From assembly GCA_964459805.1 (NCBI GenBank), contig CAYWOD010000028.1, positions 1 to 22,829 on the forward strand: 22,829 bases of DNA. Direction: 5' to 3'. The DNA is from DAOVRL01 sp964459805. GTDB taxonomy: Bacteria > Planctomycetota > Phycisphaerae > Sedimentisphaerales > Anaerobacaceae. Both the position numbers and the translations under genes were made by a program. Every line of letters begins with the position of its first letter. Positions within the stretch are counted from its first letter, which is position 1. A model generated the notes under the pieces. That model was given only the letters and a program-made list of their open reading frames with translations. It was not told the origin of the DNA and did not search any database. This document shows positions 6,586 to 14,259 of this stretch, one piece after another.

Positions 6586-6837
6586 TTATTGACCGGGCGT
6601 TAGGGACAGAGAGTCTTGCCAGAATCTGTACAGAATCTGGGCTCGCCCCCGGCAGTGCATCTTCTTGGCCATGCGCCAGAGCTGCCCAGCAAGATTTCTG
6701 TGGGTTATACCCATAGCCATCATAAGCTCCGTATCGCGCAGTACACCGCTTAGCATGTGTTTGGCGATCTGGCGCTGACGGGGCGAGAGTGTGTACCTAT
6801 CGCAGAGGGTTACAAAAGTTTGTTCGGATATAACCAC
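6586..6837 (-). CDS. LuxR/GerE-type HTH protein, copy B
   Basis: Start GTG 6837 lies at the same place as ATG 5971 of copy A, after the same GGAGGTG. 83 residues. HTH core TLSPRQRQIAKHMLSG...DTEL..AMGITHRNLAGQLWRM followed by KKMHCRGR and ILYRFW, both shared with copy A. The recognition helix differs from copy A (GITHRNLAGQLWRM against GIRQGNLCTQMLRM), and the C-terminus diverges too. First gene of the probable minus-strand transcript of the island; promoter at 6971-6998. Predicted DNA-binding regulator without sensor domain. Confidence 0.75.
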   Translation of the reverse strand: MVISEQTFVTLCDRYTLSPRQRQIAKHMLSGVLRDTELMMAMGITHRNLAGQLWRMAKKMHCRGRAQILYRFWQDSLSLTPGQ

Positions 6838-6926
6838 GGCACCCACCTCCAACCCGCATAAACGGCGTCAACACGGGTTTCTACAAACCGGTCTGCCGCT
6901 ATATCGCCCGGCCTGCGGCACGTCAT
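6810..6926 (-). CDS. Possible leader peptide overlapping HTH copy B
   Basis: Equivalent to the 38-codon ORF of copy A: ATG 6926, start MTCRRPGDIAADRFVETR, end PWLYPNKLL, overlapping the GTG start of the HTH gene in another frame. It is kept open in both copies but with replacement changes only, so peptide function is doubtful. Confidence 0.25.
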   Translation of the reverse strand: MTCRRPGDIAADRFVETRVDAVYAGWRWVPWLYPNKLL

Positions 6927-6963
6927 TTACAGTCCTGATTCCGGGGCGCTTGCGATGCATTGC

Positions 6964-6998
6964 GGGCGTTATTGTAAACACCCTGGAGGATGCGTCAA
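6964..6998 (-). promoter_or_regulatory. Promoter and dyad of HTH copy B
   Basis: Minus-strand TTGACG (6998-6993), 16 bp, TACAAT (6976-6971) with the GGGTGTT/AACGCCC dyad (6964-6983) across the -10 box. Identical to that of copy A. It would be the first promoter of the island. Confidence 0.5.
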
Positions 6999-7016
6999 CT
7001 AAATGTTGGGAAAAAG

Positions 7017-7280
7017 CTATCTCCCCCGTTTGCCGCAACCCAGACATCTACATCTGGGAATTACTGTAATGGCGTCGGCGCCGATGGCCTTGCACCTGCG
7101 ATAGTAGCTTATCGCGCCGCCTATGCCGTACTCGCCCTGCCTGCCGTAGCTGGTTCGCTCTTTTTCGCTGATCTTCTCGTAGTCGTAGTGAATTTTATTG
7201 CCGTCCATTCGGTGGCCGTAGATCGGCCGATTCGTCCCGACCTCGTAGAGTCTCGCCCATAGATTCTCGTCGATCTTGGC
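7017..7280 (-). pseudogene. Pectate-lyase-like C-terminal fragment
   Basis: Starting two bases after the hisG stop codon, an open frame reads AKIDENLWARLYEVGTNRPI, then YGHRMDGNKIHYDYEKISEK, ERTSYGRQ. The pattern W-A-R-x-Y-E-x-x-T-N-R-P-I, a D-G-x-x-x-Y-D segment, then a Glu/Arg-rich ISEKER resembles the C-terminal end of PL10-type pectic acid lyases. There is no start codon or ribosome-binding site and everything upstream of the WARLYE region is missing, so this is a 3' remnant. It fits the other polysaccharide-use genes nearby. Family assignment is from memory and moderate. Confidence 0.5.
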
Positions 7281-7282
7281 TA

Positions 7283-8158
7283 TCAGTGTATGACCTTATT
7301 GAGTGGATAAGTGAATATGCCAGATGCGCCGGCGCGTTTGAGGGCCGGGACTAACGTCCGCTCGATCTTCTCATCGATAATAACCTCTATCGCCACGTAA
7401 TCGGAATCAGCCAGCGATGACACAGTCGGGCTCTTCTCGGCCGGCAGAATCTTCAATATTAACGCCAGAGCACCCTTGTTCACATTCATCTTGAGCCCCA
7501 CCTTGCTCCGGGCCTCGATCGCCGCGTTCAGCAGTATCGAGATATTCTCAATCTTGCGACTTTTGAATTTGTTTTGCCATGCCTGCTTATTTGCGATGAG
7601 CCTCGTCGTGGACGTTATCACCGTATCGATTATCCGCAGATCGTTGGCCCGGAGTGACGTGCCGGTTTCGGTAAGCTCTACTATCGCATCGACCAGCCGT
7701 GCCTTTACCTCGGTGGCCCCCCAGCTAAATTCAACTTTCACCTTGATATTCTTCTCGGCGAAGTATTTCTCCGTCACCTTAACGAGCTCGGTTGCGATTA
7801 TGCCCCCGGCCAAAGCGTTGGCATCGGTCACTTTTGACTCATTTGGCACCGCCAGCACCCACCTTGCCGGATTGCTCGTCCTCTTACTGTAAGCAAGCTC
7901 GCACACATCCACGACGTCCGAGCCGTTCTCCATTATCCAGTCGTAGCCGGTAATGCCCGCATCCAGAACACCGTCCGCGACATACCTGCTCATCTCCTGC
8001 GCCCGCAGGCATACTGGCTCTATTTCCTCGTCGTTCATGCGAGGCAGATAGCTCCTTCCGGAGTCCAGAATCCCAAACCCGGCCTTGTCGAAAAGTTCAA
8101 TCGTCGCCTTTTGCAAACTCCCTGCCGGGATACCTAATTTCAATACTTTTTTTGACAT
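7283..8158 (-). CDS. hisG: ATP phosphoribosyltransferase, long form
   Basis: Catalyses the first step of histidine synthesis, joining ATP and PRPP to phosphoribosyl-ATP, in the cytoplasm. ATG 8158 (MSKKVLKLGIPAGSLQKAT) is chosen over the longer frame to 8215 because the family begins here. 291 residues fits the long HisG form. Visible: KLGIPAGSLQ, YVADGVLDAGITGYDWI (periplasmic-binding-like fold), VELTETGTSLRAN (PRPP-binding loop region), and a C-terminal ACT-like regulatory domain (~215-291, LMMNV-type start VGLKMNVNKGAL, ending SGIFTYPLNKVIH) that usually binds histidine for feedback inhibition. Being long form it should not need HisZ. It follows the endonuclease III-like gene by 70 bp and is not next to other his genes. 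Confidence 0.93.
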   Translation of the reverse strand: MSKKVLKLGIPAGSLQKATIELFDKAGFGILDSGRSYLPRMNDEEIEPVCLRAQEMSRYVADGVLDAGITGYDWIMENGSDVVDVCELAYSKRTSNPARWVLAVPNESKVTDANALAGGIIATELVKVTEKYFAEKNIKVKVEFSWGATEVKARLVDAIVELTETGTSLRANDLRIIDTVITSTTRLIANKQAWQNKFKSRKIENISILLNAAIEARSKVGLKMNVNKGALALILKILPAEKSPTVSSLADSDYVAIEVIIDEKIERTLVPALKRAGASGIFTYPLNKVIH

Positions 8159-8228
8159 CGTCTCGTCTCTCGTTCGCCGATACTCGATATTTGCCTGCCA
8201 ACGCTCGACAGCCATCGACCATCAAGTA

Positions 8229-8966
8229 CTACTTGTTGCCCTTTTTCTTTTTCGTCTTGGTTTTCGTCTTTGTTTTCTTCTTGGTCTTCTTCTTTCTCTT
8301 GGTCGTTTTCCTGACTTTTTTCTTGCGAGTGGTCTTGGTTTTCTTTTTCTTCCTTTTTCTCGCCCGCGATTCGCTTTCGCGCCGGAGAAGTCTATAGAAC
8401 TCGTATCCGTTCTTCGCCGCAATCTGCTTGGCCAAGAAGCCCCCAATCTCCTGCTCATTAGCCTCAGGGTGGACCATCTCGTTGCTGCGAAGATATGCAA
8501 CCATATTTGCCGTCAGCGGTATGGCATGGCCGGCAAGAGCCGTAAGCATACAATAATCGACGCCGAACCGGCTCACACCCTCCATCTTCTCCAGAACACC
8601 CCTGGCAGGCCGCTTGCCGATCTTCTTCAACGGCTCTAAGCTCATTTTGTGATGCTCGTCGAACACGCACATCAATATGCTCGTCAATGTCGAGGCTATC
8701 GCCCTTGTAACAGGCGTGTTCTCGCCCAACATCTCGACAATCTCTTCCATTCTTGAGACACGCAAATCGTTCAAATCTATGAAGTAATCGCCGAATCGCT
8801 TAAGCGCCGCCTTTGTCCGGCTATCAGTCGTATCCTCGCTGATGATCGCATAAACAAGTGCATCCAGCGGCTCCTCGTATGTTACGTTCTGCGCTTTCGG
8901 ATACTTCGCTTTCAGCGTGCGATAAAGCTTCTGCACCTTCTTGGAGTAGTCTTTGCTATTCTTCAT
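8229..8966 (-). CDS. Endonuclease III-fold protein with lysine-rich tail, catalytic residues absent
   Basis: ATG 8966 with AGGGA seven bases upstream; 245 residues. Residues ~30-195 match the HhH-GPD DNA glycosylase fold: EEPLDALVYAIISEDTTDSR corresponds to the Nth SPFELLIAVLLSAQATD region, and MEGVSRFGVDYCMLTALAGH to the helix-hairpin-helix LPGVGRKTANVVLNTAFG. In Nth the catalytic Lys lies in GRKTAN and the Asp in VDTHIFR; here these positions read SRFGVD and LTANMVA, so both are replaced. The C-terminal four-cysteine Fe-S cluster is also absent. The last ~45 residues are nearly all Lys, Arg and Thr, like a histone H1 tail, and should bind DNA or RNA non-specifically. It probably recognises nucleic acid without base excision. 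Cotranscribed between rbfA (39 bp) and hisG. Confidence 0.75.
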   Translation of the reverse strand: MKNSKDYSKKVQKLYRTLKAKYPKAQNVTYEEPLDALVYAIISEDTTDSRTKAALKRFGDYFIDLNDLRVSRMEEIVEMLGENTPVTRAIASTLTSILMCVFDEHHKMSLEPLKKIGKRPARGVLEKMEGVSRFGVDYCMLTALAGHAIPLTANMVAYLRSNEMVHPEANEQEIGGFLAKQIAAKNGYEFYRLLRRESESRARKRKKKKTKTTRKKKVRKTTKRKKKTKKKTKTKTKTKKKKGNK

Positions 8967-9005
8967 ATCATTCCCTGCAGTCGAAGACGTGGGCTCGCAA
9001 ATCCG

Positions 9006-9401
9006 TCAGGCCTTCTCGTCCTCAAAATTCTCTTTGGTGTCCCTTTGCCCCATTTCGCTCACCGCCTGGTCTATCAACCTCATTGTCTCAAGCGTCTTCT
9101 TGAAGTGCTCATCCCTGTGAAAATGCAAAACAGGACAGAACTTGCTCTGCACTCTGGCTGCTACAAAAGCCTGTATGTGGTTCTTCGCGTGCGCAATTGC
9201 CGCGAAAGTTTTGTTCTGTGCCGACCCGTCTTGGCCGAAAATACTCAAATAGACATCCGCATTACGCAAATCAGGAGCCATATCTACCCGCGTCACACTT
9301 ACAAAACCCTCAACCCGCGGATCGCTGAGATGGTGTGTTATAGCCTCACTAACCGCTTGCTTGACCACGCTTGCTACTTTTGCCTGTCTTCGAGTCGCCA
9401 T
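9006..9401 (-). CDS. rbfA: Ribosome-binding factor A
   Basis: Small KH-fold protein that helps mature the 30S subunit by acting on the 5' end of 16S rRNA. 131 residues, usual length. Recognised from MATRRQAKVASVVKQAVSEA at the start, the DPRVEGFVSVTRVDMAPDLRN segment and the C-terminal L.F..DEHFKKTLE.M.LID. ATG 9401 has GGATGA upstream. It follows infB by 142 bp in the classical nusA-infB-rbfA order. Confidence 0.93.
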   Translation of the reverse strand: MATRRQAKVASVVKQAVSEAITHHLSDPRVEGFVSVTRVDMAPDLRNADVYLSIFGQDGSAQNKTFAAIAHAKNHIQAFVAARVQSKFCPVLHFHRDEHFKKTLETMRLIDQAVSEMGQRDTKENFEDEKA

Positions 9402-9543
9402 AATTCATCCGTATTTCGTCCCGCGCACCACCGGTTGGCCGAGCTTTTTCCTGAATGACACCCAACAGTCAACAACCACTATCCAAGCACAGCCCACATC
9501 CAGCTGGCTGCCCTGAGCGCGCCCGAAGGCCCTCGGGATCGAT

Positions 9544-12213
9544 TCAAAGCGTCCTGGCTACCTTAACGATCTGGTAGAGTTCGAAAACGTCGTCGATCTT
9601 AATGTCGTCGAACCCGCCTATTTTGATGCCGCACTCCAGACCTGTCTTCACCTCACGAACGTCATCTTTGAAATGCTTGAGCGACTCTATAGTCAGGCCG
9701 TCTTTGATGACTATGTTGTCGCGTATCAATCGCGCCTTCGCGCTCTTAGCCACGACGCCGGTGCTCACGTAACAGCCCGCTATGGTGCCAACCCGCGAAA
9801 TCTTAAACGTCGCTCGTACGGTTGCCCGGCCCAACGTCTTCTCCTGTTCCTCAGGTGTGAGCAGACCAGCCATGGATTTCTCCAGATCTTCCGTTATCCG
9901 GTAGATGACACTGTACAGCCGTACCTCGACGCCCTTCTCTTCGGCTATCTTCCGCGCTTCGTCTTCCGGGACAACGTTGAAGCCCACAATGATTGCATTC
10001 GAGGCTTCGGCGAGCACAACGTCGCCTTCTGTGATCCCACCCGGAGCCGCGTGCAGTATCCTGACCTTCACTTCATCCGTGCTCAACTCGGACAAGTATT
10101 TTACCAAGACATCAACCGAGCCCTGCACGTCCGCGCGGATAATAACATTCAGCTCTTGGGTCTTGCCGGCTTCTATCTGGCTAAATAAGTTCTCCAAAGT
10201 CACCCGTGTGCGCTCGGCGAGCGAGCTCTTCCGCGAACGCATCTGGTTCTCCTCGGCCGCGGCCTTGGCCTTGTTAATGTCGTCGAGGCAGTAAAACCTA
10301 TCCCCCGCCTGGGGAACGTCGCTCAGGCCTGTTATCTCGGCCGGCATCGAGCTCGAAGCCGACTTGATGCTCTTTCCGAAGCTATCTTTCAATTGTTTTA
10401 TCCTGCCGTAGGTGCTCCCGGCCAGAATCACGTTACCTTTCTTTAGCTGACCTTCCTTGACCAGCAGCGTCGCGACGGGACCTCGCTGCGAAGACATCCG
10501 CGCCTCGACTACCCATCCGGTGGCAGGAATCGTCTCATCAGCCTGCAGCTCGAGCAGCTCACCCATCAGATCCAGGTGCTCCAGCAAATCGTCTATACCC
10601 TCCCCGGTAACCGCACTGGTTTTTACGACGTCCGTTTCTCCTCCCCATTCGACAGGGGTCAGCTCGTGCTCGGCCAACTGTGCATAAATCCGATTAATGT
10701 CGCCCCCGGGCAAATCGATCTTGTTCAACGCCACAATAATAGGGACATTGGCGGCTTTGCTGTGTGCAATGGCTTCCACCGTTTGAGGCATCACACCGTC
10801 GTCCGCCGCAACGACCAGCACGACCACGTCCGTCATATTGGCGCCGCGCGCACGCATAGCCGTAAAAGCCTTGTGCCCCGGCGTATCGAGGAACGTAACG
10901 TTCCTATTGTCCCAGGTTATCTGAGATGCGCCGATATGCTGAGTGATCCCGCCCGCCTCACCGGCGGCCACCTGACTTGACCGAATCTTATCCAGCAGGC
11001 TCGTCTTGCCGTGGTCAACGTGGCCCAGCATTGCCGCGACCACCGCTCGTCTCATGAGATTCGTTCGGCCGCGCTGCTCGAATTGAGTCCGTATCTGCTC
11101 TTCCAGAGTCGTTCTCTGCTCTACAATCAGCTCCGTGTCGAACTCCAGGGCAACCAGTTCCGCCACGTCGCTGCTTATTGCCTGATTGGCTGTGGCCATT
11201 ACACCCTGCTGCATCAATTTGCCGATGATCTCCGACGCCTTAATTGCCAGCGCCGCCGACAAATCCTTCACTGTGATCGACTCACTTACAACAACCTTCT
11301 TCGGCCTGCCGCGAACGGCGGCTTCTCGCTCCGACTTAGTAACGATTTTCCGCATCGGCCTCAAGCGCAGCCCCTCACCGCCGGCCGCATCAAGCCTCGC
11401 ACGTCGCTCTTCGATATCGCGCTGCCGCCATCTCGTACTGACTTTGGGCCTTTTTTCGTCCTCGGGACCTCGCTCGTCCCGCCGCCGACCGTGTGTCCTC
11501 TCCTTGGATCGTTTCGCCGGGCGTTTCTTGTCCTTCGCGGCCGCCAACTTCCCGCTTTCGTCATCCTCCTTGTACATCAACGGCTCGGTTACCGGCGCAT
11601 CATACCTGACTTTTGGCTTAGGTCTCGGTCGTCGCACCGGCTCTGGCGCTTCGATCCGAACGACTTGCGGGCCGCTCAGTTTGGCCGGCTCGGGCTTCTC
11701 CAGAATCGGCCCCGCCGGCAGTATCGGCTCGGGCTCTTTGGGCTCCTCCACAATAACAGGTCCTACCCGCTCGGCTTGGGCTGGAGGAGGCTGTACGGTG
11801 GCTACCGCCGTGCCCGAATCCACTTCCCCGGCCTCCTGCACCTGCGAAGCTGCCGCCTCCATCTCACCCGGCTCCTCTTCAGCAGCCCCGGCCGCCTTCG
11901 CCGCTGGCTTGGCCCGCTTGGCGTTTTTCTTCTTGACTCGCTTAGCCGTGGCGGCCTTTTCCTTCTTCGGCGCTGCTTTGCGCTTTACCTTCTTCTTGAT
12001 TCGGACCTTCTTGAGGTCCACCCTCTCGGCCGTCTCAACCGTCGTAACGTGCTCACCGTCGCTGAACCACTCCCGAATCGTTGCCGTCAGACCGGCCGAT
12101 ATCACCGACATGTGGTTCTTGACTTCCAGACCCTCATCCTGGCACTTCTTGACAATCGCAGAACTCTTAACTGCGAGCTCTTTCGCCAAAATGTAAACTC
12201 TTGTAGAAGCCAA
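9544..12213 (-). CDS. infB: Translation initiation factor IF-2
   Basis: GTPase that places initiator tRNA on the 30S subunit and promotes subunit joining. 889 residues. The start is TTG 12213, with AGGAGAG five bases upstream, giving MASTRVYILAKEL; this is the usual IF-2 N-terminus. Order: IF2_N helical part (1-55); long Lys/Ala/Glu/Pro-rich linker (~65-300); second IF2_N-like region (~310-365); G domain with GHVDHGKT (397-404), DTPGH (443-447) and NKID (497-500); domains II-IV to the end, with fMet-tRNA-binding C-terminus. The linker is strongly charged. It follows nusA by 34 bp, so the two are cotranscribed. Confidence 0.97.
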   Translation of the reverse strand: MASTRVYILAKELAVKSSAIVKKCQDEGLEVKNHMSVISAGLTATIREWFSDGEHVTTVETAERVDLKKVRIKKKVKRKAAPKKEKAATAKRVKKKNAKRAKPAAKAAGAAEEEPGEMEAAASQVQEAGEVDSGTAVATVQPPPAQAERVGPVIVEEPKEPEPILPAGPILEKPEPAKLSGPQVVRIEAPEPVRRPRPKPKVRYDAPVTEPLMYKEDDESGKLAAAKDKKRPAKRSKERTHGRRRDERGPEDEKRPKVSTRWRQRDIEERRARLDAAGGEGLRLRPMRKIVTKSEREAAVRGRPKKVVVSESITVKDLSAALAIKASEIIGKLMQQGVMATANQAISSDVAELVALEFDTELIVEQRTTLEEQIRTQFEQRGRTNLMRRAVVAAMLGHVDHGKTSLLDKIRSSQVAAGEAGGITQHIGASQITWDNRNVTFLDTPGHKAFTAMRARGANMTDVVVLVVAADDGVMPQTVEAIAHSKAANVPIIVALNKIDLPGGDINRIYAQLAEHELTPVEWGGETDVVKTSAVTGEGIDDLLEHLDLMGELLELQADETIPATGWVVEARMSSQRGPVATLLVKEGQLKKGNVILAGSTYGRIKQLKDSFGKSIKSASSSMPAEITGLSDVPQAGDRFYCLDDINKAKAAAEENQMRSRKSSLAERTRVTLENLFSQIEAGKTQELNVIIRADVQGSVDVLVKYLSELSTDEVKVRILHAAPGGITEGDVVLAEASNAIIVGFNVVPEDEARKIAEEKGVEVRLYSVIYRITEDLEKSMAGLLTPEEQEKTLGRATVRATFKISRVGTIAGCYVSTGVVAKSAKARLIRDNIVIKDGLTIESLKHFKDDVREVKTGLECGIKIGGFDDIKIDDVFELYQIVKVARTL

Positions 12214-12247
12214 AAAACTCTCCTATAAACTTCCTATCTCGGCCTGC

Positions 12248-13468
12248 TCATTGTTCGCTGTCCGCTGTGTTTGTCTCCTGCTCCAAAACGGTTTCGGCCT
12301 CGTTCTGTTTCGCCTCGGCTGCCAGATCCTTGACTTCTTTGGCCGCCGCGGCAACCAGTTTCTCGGCAATCGCAGAGTCAATGCCAAGCTCCGCCACCAG
12401 CGGTTCGACCCCTACATCATCCAAATCCAGCACCGATATAACTCCCAGAGCTATCAGCCTGTCAACTGCAGTGTCGTCGGCTTCCTCAATACCATTGATG
12501 CAGCTCGTCAATCGTTCAATCCCCTGGTTGTATTCACCCGGCGTCAGAATATCGATGTCCCACCCCGTAAGCCGGGCTGCCAATCGCACATTCTGCCCGT
12601 GCTTGCCAATCGCCAGACTCAACTGGTCCTCATCGACCACCACCGTTGCTCGTCCCAGCTCAAAACATAACGCAATCTCACTCACCTTCGCAGGCATAAG
12701 TGCATTTGCCACAAGCGTCTGTGATGACTCGTTCCAGCGGACAATATCTATTTTCTCTCCGCCTAATTCATCGACTATGTTCTTTATTCGGCTGCCGCGA
12801 ACCCCAACACACGCCCCAACAGGGTCAACCTTCTCGTCGAACGAGGCAACCGCAACCTTGGTTCGGTACCCTGCCTCTCGCGCCAGTACCCGTATTTCAA
12901 TAATCTTCTCGCTAATCTCAGGAACTTCGAGCTCGAACAGTCGGCGGATAAAATCAGGGTGCGTGCGAGAAAGAATGATTTTCACCTGGCTCGACGTCTC
13001 TTTTACGTCAAGAATCAAGCATCGAACTCGCTCGCCCGGGCGATGTGTCTGGCCCATTATCTGCTCGCCTCGCGGCATAAACGCTTCGGTCCAGTGGTCG
13101 AGGTTCACAATGAGGGCGCCCCCTTCGTAACGCACAACCGTCCCGCTGATGATTTCACCTCTTCGCTGGACAAACTCGGCATAAATGCTGTCTCTCTCAT
13201 CAGCCCGTATCCTCTGGATCATCACCTGCTTGGCTGTCTGTGCCGGAATCCGGCCGAGCTGCCGGATATCGATTTCAACCTCATCCTTGAACGCCGTGAT
13301 TTCGCCCGTCTCCCGATTGATGCTTACGGCTATATCGCTTTCAGGATCACCAAAATGCTTCCGTGCCGCCGAGACCATCGCTTCTTCCAAATCCACGAAT
13401 ATCGACTCCTTGTCGATATTCTTATCGCGGGCGATATTGTCCACAATTCGCAGTAATTCCTGACTCAT
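12248..13468 (-). CDS. nusA: Transcription termination/antitermination factor NusA
   Basis: Binds RNA polymerase and nascent RNA, controlling pausing, termination and antitermination. 406 residues. Order: N-terminal polymerase-binding domain (1-~105, beginning LLRIVDNIARDKNIDKESIF); S1 (~108-172, IISGTVVRYEGG); KH1 with GVRGSR; KH2 with AIGKHGQNVRLAARLTGWDI; a single C-terminal helix-hairpin-helix region (~310-375, VDRLIALGVISVLDLDD); acidic Glu/Asn tail. It lacks the pair of C-terminal acidic repeats of E. coli NusA, as usual outside Gammaproteobacteria. ATG 13468 has only a weak purine-rich site before it. No rimP precedes it. An intrinsic terminator lies ~70 bp upstream. Confidence 0.95.
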   Translation of the reverse strand: MSQELLRIVDNIARDKNIDKESIFVDLEEAMVSAARKHFGDPESDIAVSINRETGEITAFKDEVEIDIRQLGRIPAQTAKQVMIQRIRADERDSIYAEFVQRRGEIISGTVVRYEGGALIVNLDHWTEAFMPRGEQIMGQTHRPGERVRCLILDVKETSSQVKIILSRTHPDFIRRLFELEVPEISEKIIEIRVLAREAGYRTKVAVASFDEKVDPVGACVGVRGSRIKNIVDELGGEKIDIVRWNESSQTLVANALMPAKVSEIALCFELGRATVVVDEDQLSLAIGKHGQNVRLAARLTGWDIDILTPGEYNQGIERLTSCINGIEEADDTAVDRLIALGVISVLDLDDVGVEPLVAELGIDSAIAEKLVAAAAKEVKDLAAEAKQNEAETVLEQETNTADSEQ

Positions 13469-13540
13469 TGTCTTTTCTCTTCCAAATCAACCGACAGCTT
13501 CGTCCTTTCTTTCGCCCGGCACCACAATTCCGTGCAGCAC

Positions 13541-13571
13541 AAAAAAAAGCGGAAACTCAAACAGTTTCCAC
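13541..13571 (-). terminator. Intrinsic terminator in the nusA leader
   Basis: On the minus strand GTGGAAACT, loop GTTTG, AGTTTCCGC (nine pairs, one G-T) is followed directly by eight T. It ends ~70 nt before the nusA start. The nearest upstream gene on this strand ends at 14260, ~690 bp away, so it is more likely an attenuator of the nusA operon, or the end of a small RNA, than that gene's terminator. Confidence 0.8.
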
Positions 13572-14259
13572 TTCAACCCGGGACCCCACTCTGCTGCTCG
13601 TCGCAAGCAAAGAGCTCTCAAGCAGCCTTCCAGCAGGACAAAAACGAACAGAGGTTGTAGTCTTTCTTACGCTACATCATCTGCCTCCGGTATAAAAACC
13701 TCGTCCGTTTCCCGGCACTGAAGCAGAAACACCGATTCCCGAGCCACCATTTCGACAAAGCGCAACCGCCAACGTCAGTTGTAGTCCGTCTAACTTGCAC
13801 TGTCTGCCGATCCCGTCAGTGCCATTTCAAGCACCTCTTCTGGCTTAAACCTGGCTTTGGTAGCCGTTAATCCTTATACACAAACCACATAGTGTAATCG
13901 TCAAAGCCCACACTGGCAATGATTTTTTTGTCAAATTTGAACAATTATTCGCCCGAATCAAACCACACATACCCACCGCACGCCCAAAACCGCACTTCAA
14001 ATCCGAAAAGGTCCGAATAAAACGCCCTTGCTCGGTGCCTATATGCCATTTCTGCCCTCCAAGATGGCAGACCAGGCCACCTTCAATAAAGAGCATCCAA
14101 TATCAAAAGCCGCATTTATAGGCCCGAAAATACCATCCCAGTCACCCGAAACTTCCGCCCCATTTCGAATTTTCCCCCCGATTCTCGGCATTATGCCCGA
14201 AGAATAATTGAGCATGACCCAGCCACGCGCTTCAGGGAAATCCGCATCGGCCGGTAACG
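13572..14259. other. Leader/gene-less region upstream of nusA with coding-like debris
   Basis: No intact gene of normal size is seen. On the minus strand just before the terminator, GCTGCT (13626-13621) can pair with AGCAGC (13598-13593), giving a structured leader. Further upstream the minus strand has short coding-like runs interrupted by stops and one frame change: IIASVGFDDYTMWFVYK, then RFKPEEVLEMALTGSADSAS, then RLRFVEMVARESVFLLQ. These look like one decayed gene. TTGACG at about 13903, with a TATAAG-like -10 box, could be a promoter but spacing is poor. rimP, often found here, was not recognised. Confidence 0.45.
13945..14049 (-). CDS. Possible 34-codon ORF in the nusA leader
   Basis: ATG 14049 has a strong GGAGG five to six bases upstream. 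The peptide starts MAYRHRARAFYSDLFGF and ends GGYVWFDSGE; it is rich in aromatic residues and looks protein-like. In the same frame after the stop, TTG FKFDKKIIASVG... continues, so it may be the first part of a broken gene rather than a complete small gene. No family recognised. Confidence 0.35.
   Translation of the reverse strand: MAYRHRARAFYSDLFGFEVRFWACGGYVWFDSGE

Larger units (their letters stand above)
6763..7031 (-). repeat. Duplicated leader block, copy B
   Basis: Counterpart of 5897-6165, with promoter, leader and first 25 codons of HTH copy B. The upstream edge falls next to the pectate-lyase-like fragment, marking the boundary of the duplicated unit. Confidence 0.8.

Noticed and set aside
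5674..6633. Tiny plus-strand ORFs after the antisense promoters, both starting MKNF
   Set aside because: The two ATGAAAAACTTTA matches do not lie at aligned positions of the two cassettes, and the following residues differ.
10991..12228. Long plus-strand ORFs opposite infB (405 and 336 aa)
   Set aside because: They are antisense shadows of the GC-rich, low-complexity infB linker; infB is certain from its GTPase motifs.
13845..14096. 83-aa minus-strand ORF upstream of nusA
   Set aside because: No ribosome-binding site at its start and no protein-like pattern; another frame here has a better start and composition.
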